Both the position numbers and the translations under genes were made by a program. Source: Tribonema minus (lineage: Eukaryota > Sar > Xanthophyceae > Tribonematales > Tribonemataceae). Taken from it: 64,000 nt of DNA. The stretch spans positions 1,426,001 through 1,490,000 of the forward strand of contig JAFCMP010000112.1 of assembly GCA_017506865.1 (NCBI GenBank). Reading direction: 5' to 3'. Below, in pieces: positions 27,305 through 35,013 of the stretch. The notes beneath the pieces were generated by a model that was not told the origin of the DNA, did no database searches, and saw nothing but the letters and a program-made list of their open reading frames with translations. Position 1 is the first letter of the stretch; each line of letters begins with the position of its first letter.

Positions 27305-27718
27305 TGCGATTGATTCTAATGAAGCCTAGCGCGCACCATTGAACCATTTGAATGGGGCTGAGAGCGCGCACCATTGCATCCGTTGAGTGTAGCGGTTTGC
27401 TGCGCGCACAATTGAATCAGTTGAGTGAAGTGCGCACAATGAAATGCGTTGAGTGTAGCGGTTTGCAGCGCGCACAATGGATTCAAAATATTGCATTCAA
27501 TCACTTGAATCGATTGAATGTGCTGTTTGAGAGAGCAAAATCAATTGAAATAATTGCATTAATTGAATATAAGGATCACAGTGCGCACAATTTATTCCAT
27601 TGATTGCATTAATTCACTTGAATCAAATGAATATACGGTTGAGAGCGCTCACAATTGCGTCAACGGAGTCCAGAGAGAGAGAGCGCGCACCATTGAATGC
27701 ATTTAATATATTGCCACA
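27305..27718. repeat. Intergenic GCGCACMATTG repeats
   Basis: No gene. About eight irregularly spaced copies of GCGCACAATTG or GCGCACCATTG (near 27331, 27366, 27401, 27430, 27471, 27582, 27646 and 27683), mixed with TTGAAT/ATTCAA elements. The strict recurrence of one box between two genes suggests a binding-site array, such as an origin or enhancer. Confidence 0.6.
27704..27715 (+). promoter_or_regulatory. TAATATATTGCC promoter-like motif
   Basis: Four nucleotides before the ATG at 27719; one of the set of AATATTG-type motifs. The very short distance suggests a nearly leaderless transcript. Confidence 0.5.
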
Positions 27719-28147
27719 ATGCAAGCAGACATGAAGCGATTCCTGTGCCCTTTGCCTCCGCAGAGCGTGTGCGGCTTTGATGAACTGGCGCAAATTCTCT
27801 TAATGTACAGGTGCAGCAAATGTGGCGAGTTGATTCAACGGATTGGATGTGCCGATCCTCACGACGAGGTCTACATCATCGCGCACTTGGACTCGCACTT
27901 TCGCAAGCAAAAGCGTCTTGAGGACCCCCAAGTGATCGCTCACGAGAAGGAGCGCGACGTTTTGATGGTGCTAGAAGACTGCGATGAGCAGTGCCCCGTG
28001 TGCGGCGATTTGCTGAGAAGAAACAACGCCATGGTATACGATCAAGACATCGATGAGTGGGTCTACCTAGACACGGTAGAGGTGCATGGGCAGCGCGTGC
28101 ACTGCGACTGCGCAGAATACGTTGTGCTTGAAGAAAGAAAAAAATAA
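27719..28147 (+). CDS. Pcf11-like double zinc-finger protein
   Basis: 142 aa. First finger: CSKCGELI followed by HLDSHFRKQKR, matching the CxxC...HLDxHFR signature of the cleavage-factor subunit Pcf11. Second finger: CPVCGDLL ... DEWVYLDTVEVHGQRVHCDC, matching the second Pcf11 finger (CPxC ... EW ... H..C). In cells Pcf11 links mRNA 3'-end cleavage to transcription termination. Here only the zinc-finger part is present, without the CTD-interacting domain. A viral role in mRNA 3'-end formation is inferred. Confidence 0.5.
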   Translation: MQADMKRFLCPLPPQSVCGFDELAQILLMYRCSKCGELIQRIGCADPHDEVYIIAHLDSHFRKQKRLEDPQVIAHEKERDVLMVLEDCDEQCPVCGDLLRRNNAMVYDQDIDEWVYLDTVEVHGQRVHCDCAEYVVLEERKK

Positions 28148-28180
28148 TATATATTTATGTTTAATTGATTATTTGTTTTA

Positions 28181-28474
28181 ATGGACGCTGGCATACACTC
28201 TATACCTGGCGGCGGCTCATTTGTCATACCCACACCCTACGTCAAGAAAGCCACGCCGTACACCACGTATCTGCTGATAGCGATCATCTCAGCTGTGATC
28301 GGCGCTACGGTCGTCATCGCCGTGCAGAAGAACTTCGTACCCAAGATCTTTGCAAAGCAAAAGGCGATCGAGGTCACCCACACGAGCAAGCGAATTCACC
28401 AGAAATCTTCTCCGCCCGGGTCAGGAGTGCAGTGGACGCCCATCGAGGAGCTACAAAATGAACATGATCAGTGA
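28181..28474 (+). CDS. Small single-span membrane protein
   Basis: 97 aa with one clear transmembrane helix (TTYLLIAIISAVIGATVVIAV) after a short Gly/Pro-rich N-terminus and before a basic tail. The 3' end overlaps the next gene by 17 nt. The upstream AATATATATTTATG region gives an AT-rich promoter. No homologue is recognised. Confidence 0.6.
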   Translation: MDAGIHSIPGGGSFVIPTPYVKKATPYTTYLLIAIISAVIGATVVIAVQKNFVPKIFAKQKAIEVTHTSKRIHQKSSPPGSGVQWTPIEELQNEHDQ

Positions 28475-29159
28475 CCCCCACACTCTAGCCAAGAGCATTG
28501 CACAACTGTTCATCGAGCCCATATACCCTAGCACGACCGTCGAGGCTGACATTGGTTACATCAACGGCACCAAGTTCCATAGGAATGTAGGGGAAGAGTA
28601 TTTTCAAAGCGTGAAGCTGCTGCTCGAGTCAGGCACATCATGGACCAGCAGCGATGAAGATTGGCGTATCATGGTGGCCTACAAGATGGGTGGCGGCGAG
28701 CGGATAAGCTACATTGATGACCCGCATGACGTCCAGTGCTTCAGCACGCCGGTGGAGTCCACCGCAAGCTGGTACTGTCACTCTGGATCCGTCAATGTGC
28801 GTTTGTGCAGCCGGCGACGTGCAGAGGCCGCTCCGGCGCCACCTGACTCAAGGTATACAGATATCAGCATCGACAAGTTCAAAGAGTTTGTGCGCAAAAG
28901 TTCTGCAGCGCCAGGCATTTCATGGGTGTTCAGGCTCACCGTGCGTTGGCAGGGCAAGAGTCTAGGCGAAGCGTACGCGACGAGGCCATCGTATCAAGTC
29001 AACATATCAATGAAACGCGATCAGTGCGCCGACGGATACATGGCGTCAACCAATGAGGCAATGCAGCAATCGCTAGCGATGAACATGTGCGGCAAGGTGA
29101 AAGACATGCTGGCAGCAGGGCAAGCTCATGGAGTAGATGTGCAGCTGTGTGTCTTGTAG
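28458..29159 (+). CDS. Hypothetical protein, possibly RNA-triphosphatase-like
   Basis: 233 aa from ATG 28458, chosen because it is the first ATG inside the end of the preceding gene. The pattern of an early charged strand (TTVEADIGYINGTKF), a middle RLCSRRRAE strand and a late alternating strand (SYQVNISMKRD) resembles the tunnel-fold (TTM/CYTH) RNA triphosphatases of algal viruses. The key ExE motifs are not clear, so this is only a suggestion. Otherwise unrecognised. Confidence 0.5.
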   Translation: MNMISDPHTLAKSIAQLFIEPIYPSTTVEADIGYINGTKFHRNVGEEYFQSVKLLLESGTSWTSSDEDWRIMVAYKMGGGERISYIDDPHDVQCFSTPVESTASWYCHSGSVNVRLCSRRRAEAAPAPPDSRYTDISIDKFKEFVRKSSAAPGISWVFRLTVRWQGKSLGEAYATRPSYQVNISMKRDQCADGYMASTNEAMQQSLAMNMCGKVKDMLAAGQAHGVDVQLCVL

Positions 29160-29575
29160 ATTGTTTATGTGCAGCTGTGTGTATTGTGGAGTGTGGCATG
29201 CCACTGCAGAGGTCTGAGGAGGTATGGTACGCAAGCGCTTTGCGCTGGCAGGACGCGAAGACCGCTTTGCGTTCTGCGTTGTTGCGACACCAGATGTCCA
29301 ACACAAAAAAGAAACGAGAACAAAACTCACGACAATACATACACTGAACCCTCTACCTACAAGGGGGGGTGAATATCTCAGACCGCAACTGTCGCAACGA
29401 ATGTTTACACGTCTGATGCTGCCCGATGCCTGGATTCAAAGAACCACGTCCCTAACACGGCAGATTTTACTCTGCTGTGTATATGACAGGTGCTGTACAA
29501 CCTGTAGAGAGTGGCGCTCGTCACATGCTGACATTGGCCCACACGACAAGCGTGTAACCTATTACCTAACATGGC
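29160..29575. other. Non-coding interval, nothing recognised
   Basis: Holds a short near-duplicate (TGTGCAGCTGTGTGT twice, overlapping the previous gene end and 29167-29181) and mixed-composition sequence. Open frames here lack ATG starts or plausible composition. Confidence 0.4.
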
Positions 29576-30812
29576 CTAGATCGTGCTGATAGTGTGGCTA
29601 TCCGTGAGGTGGTAGGGGCTTTTGATGCTGTAGGGGCAGTCTTTGATGACTGGCGGCGCGCCGTTGATGACCGCGCATTCGCCTTCGTGCAGAAGCTCAA
29701 CCCATACTTGGCGGGACGCGCAAAAGTACACGGTGTGCCACTCAAGCTGATACGAGCACCATTGGCTGGCGTCCCCCCCGGAGAAGTCCGGGGAGCGGCC
29801 ATAGGCAACGCCGTGCTCATGCATGACATTACCACGAATGGGGACGATGTGGAAGTAGTAGAGCGGTCTGGAGGTATCCAGGAGTGGAGTGCATGGGTCC
29901 ATGCTCATCAAGATGTAAATCTCGGAAATGAGGAGGTGCGCCAGCTCCATCATGTCTTCAGCCGTGACGTCATCGTTGTAGATGACGCCGTCCGCTTCGA
30001 CAACGGCGATGGCCTGCCTCCGCTGATCGAGACACGCATCAAACCTCCTCTGCTTCTCCTTGACCCTCTGGATCATCTCGAGTAGGCCACGGAGGGTTTC
30101 ATCGCAGTGTATCCCGTCGTCCCTGCGCGTGGCGTTCAAAAGTGGGAATGCATGCGCACACCAGATCAATAAGTTTGGTGTCAACTTAGGAATGTGAGGT
30201 GGAATCATGCTCAGGTCAGCAACCACACTCGCCTAGTTTATAACACAAAGAATGGCAAGTGAGGATAAATCGCAACACTGATCAAGGGATTCGAACCTCA
30301 TGCTGTGCTGCCTTCTTGAAAACCAATAAAGTCTGCGATGGAAAAACTCACCTCAAAAATGCGGGGACGACGCCCCCATCCCTGGCGATGACATAGTTGG
30401 CCACGATGAGGATCTGTTCTGGTGTCGCACAGGACACGTTCTGGAGGAAGCTGGCCCTGATGTGGACTTTGTGGCTTGCGGGACTCCCACTCCACATCAT
30501 GCACATTAGGATGCGCTCCAGATCGGGGACCTGAGATGTGGGCATAAGGATCAGAAATGTCAGTGGCGCCCAGCAAGTTTGTGGGGTGCCATCCTCACCA
30601 AGCGCGTCTTGTTGCCAACAGCGCCACCATCATGCAAGTGTGTGTCGTTGCCATCAGCTCACCTTATCCATGTGGTTAAGAGGGTTGAAATCGGACAGGG
30701 TGTGGTCCAAGTCGTGCGCGTTATTCAGCTCCACCAGGGGATCAGTGATTGGAGACGGCGTCTGCACGTCCATCTTGGCAGCCTCACTCCCATCAAGTCC
30801 GCAAAATTGCAT
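29576..30812 (-). CDS. Probable spliced gene, three exons, unknown function
   Basis: Proposed exons: 30812-30663 (starts MQFCGLDGSEAAK, ends with MDK), 30530-30352 and about 30122-29576. Intron 1 (132 nt) begins GTGAGC and ends CATCTCAG, joining two open frames exactly at a codon boundary. Exon 2 ends in TTTTTGAG followed by GTGAGT; the third-exon acceptor is less sure (CGCAG at 30123 keeps frame). Exon 3 encodes a coherent polypeptide (LLEMIQRVKEKQRR ... LYYFHIVPIRGNV). No domain is recognised. Introns are otherwise absent in the window, so this may be a host-derived gene or host flanking DNA. Confidence 0.35.
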
Positions 30813-31900
30813 CGCTCCACCTCCACCTTCAAGGGAACGAGAGCGAGGCAAGACATAGCGCGAAGGTGAGGAAACAAAGGATGAGACGAGCAAGCGCGTG
30901 CCCTACGAACGGGGCCACCACCAGCCTACACGAAGTGAAAGCCAAAGAGAGCTGCTGCTGCTGACGGGAAGAGGGCATGCCAAGCATGTACGGTGAACAC
31001 GGCGAGGTGTGAGTGGATGCTCATGAGCTGAGCAGGCCTCGCACCAGCGCTGACCAGCAGCTGCCCTGCCGTGGAGCACACCACCCACGACAGCAGCTGC
31101 TTGCCTCCTCATTCTTGTACGCCCTCTCTAGAGCCACCACCACACAAGGTGTGTCCTGTCCCGTCACATACCTGCCGATGCCAGCGAATGGCACCGTCTC
31201 TCATGCAGCGTCGTCCTTTCAGATGTGTTCGGCACCGTCTACCACCCGCGCTCCCTCCCCGCCGGTCCTTGATTTCTTTTTTGTGGCTGCGCCAAATGGA
31301 CTTTAGGCTTCCAGAAGCTTTCCCTCTGAAAGGTTCAGACGTTTGTGGAAAATTAAGTGAAAAGGCCGAAGGCCCGCAAAGTTATGATCCCTCATGACGG
31401 CGGCTGATGCTGGCGCAGCAGTTGTGGTCCTGGCATCCTTCTGTTGCCTGCTGTGGTGTCGTAGTGCACCTGGAGTCAATTTGGTATAAAAAAAGGTGGG
31501 TGAGTAGAAATTTCTAACCCCGTGGCATCCGTTTCCGCTTTGTAAGAACAATGCATGAGGACTTGTGCATCGATGCCTGCATCCTTGCTGCGATGCGCGG
31601 CAATGGGTTCTCTACCTCTTCCGTGCAGGCAGCAGTCGTAGGCATACCACAATCCCGTGGAAACGGCGTTATGGATGCGCAGTGTTGCTGGACTCGAGTG
31701 TGGCAGCAGCGCTGGTGCCCTTTGATTCACACTTATTTTCTGTGTGACCGTAAGGAAGCCGCTCAAGGACTTGGGGCGGCGCCGCCTTTGCGAACAGGCG
31801 GCGCTATTCCCTCTCTCAAGCGCGGAGTCGAGCGGAGTTTTATGATTGTAGCCCAACTGGAGGCGGCACAGCATGTTCACAAAGGCGGCGTAACCACACA
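30813..31900. other. Gene-poor interval
   Basis: More than 1 kb without a convincing gene. Several short frames exist on both strands, but they lack good starts or are low-complexity. A minus-strand ATG frame at 31901-31476 (MCGYAAFVNML...) is possible but has Arg/Ala-rich composition derived from GC-rich repeats. The composition differs from the flanking compact viral genes. Confidence 0.4.
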
Positions 31901-31901
31901 T

Positions 31902-32309
31902 TCAGGAGGCTTCATCGCGCCGCTTGGTCTCATCCACTAGTTTGATGATGATGCCTACTTCACGCACTGGGTGTGCTAGTTTGTACAGGAACTCGTCAGC
32001 GCCAGCATCAAGCGCGTCCTGCTTGAGGTGCTCATCCGAACTCATGGCGACAAACCTCTGCCTCCACCCATTTCGTGTCTCCATCTGCCGCAACTGTTTC
32101 ATGCACTCCAAGCCTCCCATGCCGCTCATCACCAAGTCCACAAACACCACATCAAAAGGCCCGTGCTTCTCCGTTATGTGTATGGCCTCCTCACCGCTGG
32201 AAGCGATGACGACTTCCTCACAATTGCACAGTTTCAGTGCTTGCATCATGTATTTGGCACTGAGGGCGTAATCTTCAATCAAAAGAACGAGAAGAGATGA
32301 TCTTGTCAT
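31902..32309 (-). CDS. Stand-alone response-regulator receiver domain
   Basis: 135 aa, a single CheY-like domain. Acidic pocket E12/D13 (LLIEDY), phospho-acceptor D58 in DVVFVDLVMSG, conserved Ser in FVAMSSD, and Lys in the LYKLAHPV segment. There is no output domain, so it would act by phosphotransfer or protein contact, as in CheY or phosphorelay intermediates. No histidine kinase is in the window. Two-component proteins are known in some algal viruses, which supports a viral origin. The ATG at 32309 was chosen over an upstream TTG. Confidence 0.8.
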   Translation of the reverse strand: MTRSSLLVLLIEDYALSAKYMMQALKLCNCEEVVIASSGEEAIHITEKHGPFDVVFVDLVMSGMGGLECMKQLRQMETRNGWRQRFVAMSSDEHLKQDALDAGADEFLYKLAHPVREVGIIIKLVDETKRRDEAS

Positions 32310-32369
32310 TTGACATTGCAATATGTTTGTAGTTTAGAACAGCATGTACCCAACATTTTTTCCAGTAAA

Positions 32370-32855
32370 CTACTTGTACATGTTCAACAAGTCGGACCCA
32401 ACGCGCTTCCAATCCATGTTTTTCAAATCTGGTATTGCCTTCTTCACACCTACACCAAGTGTAACCACAGATATCACAATGGCTACAATCATGAAAGCCT
32501 GCAGCCTGAAGAAAGTCTGACGCGCGACGACCAGCTTTGCGATGCCGTCATTGAGCGCCTTGGTGTCGGCTGCAGTCTTGCCGTGCACATCCTCCAGCAC
32601 ATCCTTCGAACGCATCAGAAATGGAATGCCCACCATCAAAGAGCCGGCATCTTTGATGATGGTGAAAAGGAGCAGTAAAACACATGGCGCTACAAGGTTA
32701 TTCAGGCAGAGCATTGTGACTTTCCTCAAGTCCGAAGGCACAAACTTGATGCCGCCGTACTTGTTCATACCCTTGTTCACAAATGATTGTACGCCTGCTA
32801 ATGACACAGCGACAATGGCAGCACTGGCACCGACAGTCAAGGCAACGCTCGACAT
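32370..32855 (-). CDS. Multi-span membrane protein
   Basis: 161 aa. Three hydrophobic spans: near the N-terminus (VALTVGASAAIVAVSLAGV), the middle (LVAPCVLLLLFTII) and the C-terminal part (FMIVAIVISVVTLGVGV), with a charged loop between the last two. No homologue is recognised. Likely a viral membrane or virion protein. The ATG was chosen over a GTG 12 nt upstream. Confidence 0.6.
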   Translation of the reverse strand: MSSVALTVGASAAIVAVSLAGVQSFVNKGMNKYGGIKFVPSDLRKVTMLCLNNLVAPCVLLLLFTIIKDAGSLMVGIPFLMRSKDVLEDVHGKTAADTKALNDGIAKLVVARQTFFRLQAFMIVAIVISVVTLGVGVKKAIPDLKNMDWKRVGSDLLNMYK

Positions 32856-32917
32856 TTTGAATTGCACTTTACTCTGAAGGCAAAGATTTTATTTCATGTG
32901 TGGCACATCACAGTCGC

Positions 32918-34528
32918 CTAGGCCTTCTTGGCCTTCTTGGTGCCAGCGAGCTTCTTGACGCCCTTTGCCTTCTCCGCCTTGGGCTTCTTGTCACCCTTGG
33001 GGGGAGGGAAGTGAGGCGCTAGCAGCTCGTGCAAGTTAAAGTAACCAAACTCGCCCTCGCCCTCCGCCTTGCCAAACAGCTTCTGGAGCTTCTCATCTAG
33101 CTTGAAGTGCTTGCCGGCGCGGAGATTGTGCAGACGAATGTAAGCGTTGATACGTGAGACAACGTCGGTCCTGGCTATCTCAGTACCCGCCGGCTCGCCA
33201 AAGAATTCTACGAGCGCAGCGCTAACTGGACCGGGCTTCGCGATGCCATGCCTCTCCTTGTTCTTGTCGCTGTCGCTGTCGTCGCGAGCACGCTTGTTCT
33301 TCTTCTTGCGCTGAGGGTACTCGGTAAAGAAGCTGTCGACGACCTTGGAAACGACGAGGAGGGTTGTCGGGTTGTCGGGGACCCACTTGTCTACACTGCC
33401 ACCAGCCTTCTTCGCGATGGCGCGGATGGCGATAAACAGGTCTACAACACAGGGCTCATCCAGCGCACCTTCGAGTTGAGCGAGTGCCTTGTGTAGCTTA
33501 GCGCAGAGGGTGCGGACCGCAACCTTGCCCATGCCGTCCAGGGCCTCCTTGACCATGCCGACGTCTCCACTGAACCCGCCGAGAGCAGGCACAAAGAACT
33601 GCGGAATACCAGGTCCAAATGAGTCGACGTCCTGCTGAACAGAGTCGCCGAACATCTCGATGGCGGTGACATCAGGGGATAGCTGCTTGAGGATGTTGGT
33701 GAAAAACTCGGATGGCCTGGTGCAGAACCAGTCCGGAGGGCATGTAGCAGATGGCTTGCGCAGCTTGCAGGACCTCTTGGCGTACTCGAGGTTGGTGTTG
33801 ACTTGGTAAGGGAGAGGCTTGACCTTGGCCGCGAGTGGAGCTCCAGCGCCGCGAGTGGCCATCCAGAGCTGCTCCGTGCACAACCTCACTAGCATGCCCT
33901 CCATGTCCATCCAGTGATTGGGCGGGTGGAGAGTCTTGATGCGGGGCGCACGAGGAGTCTTGGGCTTGCTGGCGGTGCCGTCGGCAGGAGCGTCATCAGA
34001 GGCGGGTTCGGCAGGCTCGGCGGCCGCAGGCTCAGCAGGCTCGGCGGCCGCAGGCTCAGCAGACTCGGCAGCAGCAGACTCAGCAGACTCGGAGGAAGCA
34101 GCTGCAGCAGCAACGTCCTCAGCAGCAGGCATCGGCACTGCGACGGGCTCGGCGACGTTGAGGATGTTCGCCACAGAGTGGAAAGTGAAGCCGTACTTCT
34201 TCATCAGACGCGCCGTGCTTCCCGCCATGGCTGAATCAGTCCACATGAAAAGCGTGGCGTCCTCAGCTGCCATGTCGGCAATAGGCAGCTTGCCCAGGTC
34301 ATCCATTGTCATCCTGTGCCAAGGAGTGTTGAGCATGATGACGTCGTACGGTCCGGTCACGTCGCCACAGGCATTGACCACATCTTCAACGGGCACATCA
34401 GGGACCACAGGCACGCTAGCCTCAGGCACGCCCGCATTCACGGGCTGGGCCTCGGCGTCGCTGATGTCCATGGCCACAGGCTGGCAGGGCTCGGGCTGGT
34501 TCTGGGTGGTGTCGTTGATGGCAGACAT
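32918..34528 (-). CDS. MT-A70-like methyltransferase fused to a SWIB domain
   Basis: 536 aa. The N-terminal half resembles MT-A70 adenine methyltransferases: DVIMLNTPWHRM stands at the catalytic DPPW site (residues 67-70 read NTPW), then ATLFMWTDSAMAGSTARLMKK, EQLWMATRG, and RPSEFFTNILKQLSP ... EMFGDS. A ~60-residue Ala/Glu/Pro-rich repeat splits the domain. The C-terminus (~425-505) is a SWIB/MDM2 fold (VSAALVEFFGEPAG, TDVVSRINAYIRLHNLR, DEKLQKLFG), ending in a Lys/Ala-rich tail. Loss of the first Asp and second-position Pro suggests altered or lost catalysis. It could be a chromatin- or RNA-binding factor built on a methyltransferase scaffold. The ATG at 34528 was chosen over a GTG upstream. 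Confidence 0.72.
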   Translation of the reverse strand: MSAINDTTQNQPEPCQPVAMDISDAEAQPVNAGVPEASVPVVPDVPVEDVVNACGDVTGPYDVIMLNTPWHRMTMDDLGKLPIADMAAEDATLFMWTDSAMAGSTARLMKKYGFTFHSVANILNVAEPVAVPMPAAEDVAAAAASSESAESAAAESAEPAAAEPAEPAAAEPAEPASDDAPADGTASKPKTPRAPRIKTLHPPNHWMDMEGMLVRLCTEQLWMATRGAGAPLAAKVKPLPYQVNTNLEYAKRSCKLRKPSATCPPDWFCTRPSEFFTNILKQLSPDVTAIEMFGDSVQQDVDSFGPGIPQFFVPALGGFSGDVGMVKEALDGMGKVAVRTLCAKLHKALAQLEGALDEPCVVDLFIAIRAIAKKAGGSVDKWVPDNPTTLLVVSKVVDSFFTEYPQRKKKNKRARDDSDSDKNKERHGIAKPGPVSAALVEFFGEPAGTEIARTDVVSRINAYIRLHNLRAGKHFKLDEKLQKLFGKAEGEGEFGYFNLHELLAPHFPPPKGDKKPKAEKAKGVKKLAGTKKAKKA

Positions 34529-34695
34529 GGCTTGTGTCTTTTGGTTCAGAGTAGAGATTTTTTTCACTGCGAATTAAGCGCAGAGAGAAGTGAGAGTGAT
34601 TGCTGTGCAGCTGGTAGTGCGTCTGGACATTACATTTAATTAAATTACGAAAAAAAAAATTAAATAAAAAAGAGCGCGTTTTTTTGAGCAGAAAT

Positions 34696-34706
34696 AAAAT
34701 ATTGCC
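34696..34706 (+). promoter_or_regulatory. AAAATATTGCC promoter-like motif
   Basis: AATATTG-type motif 20 nt before the ATG at 34726, in an AT-rich divergent gap. Confidence 0.45.
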
Positions 34707-34725
34707 GTCCTATTAAATCGAGACA

Positions 34726-35013
34726 ATGGCCGAGCCAAGCCAGCAAATTACCGAGATGCCGCCCAGTGAGGCAAATGAGCCTCTGCCTCTCAAGAAGTTC
34801 ATAGAGATGGAGTGTCTTCGGATAGCTACACTCATCACAAAGACCGATGCCACCATCCAGGACACTCTGAATGACATTCGAAAATTGCAGGACATGATCA
34901 GGCAGCGAGAGGACCAAGTGGTTCAGTTGCGATCTCGCATTACGCACATGCAGGGATCGACCGCTGCATACAGAAACCTGGAGAAGCAGTTGGAGCCGAC
35001 TGCTCAAGTGTAG
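34726..35013 (+). CDS. Small coiled-coil protein
   Basis: 95 aa. After a Pro/Glu-rich start it is helical with heptad-like hydrophobics (IRKLQDMIRQREDQVVQLRSR). It converges on the 527-aa gene with a 10-nt overlap. Probably a real small structural or assembly protein. Function unknown. Confidence 0.55.
   Translation: MAEPSQQITEMPPSEANEPLPLKKFIEMECLRIATLITKTDATIQDTLNDIRKLQDMIRQREDQVVQLRSRITHMQGSTAAYRNLEKQLEPTAQV

Noticed and set aside
29594..30085. 163-aa plus-strand ORF opposite the proposed third exon
   Set aside because: The minus-strand frame has splice signals and a more natural composition; the plus frame is probably its shadow.
30286..30340. tRNA gene on the minus strand (GGTTCGAATCCC)
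   Set aside because: Only the T-loop-like box is present; no D-arm, no matching acceptor stem.
31476..31901. 141-aa minus-strand ORF next to the response regulator
   Set aside because: It has an ATG, but composition is driven by GC-rich repeats and no domain is seen; left unannotated.
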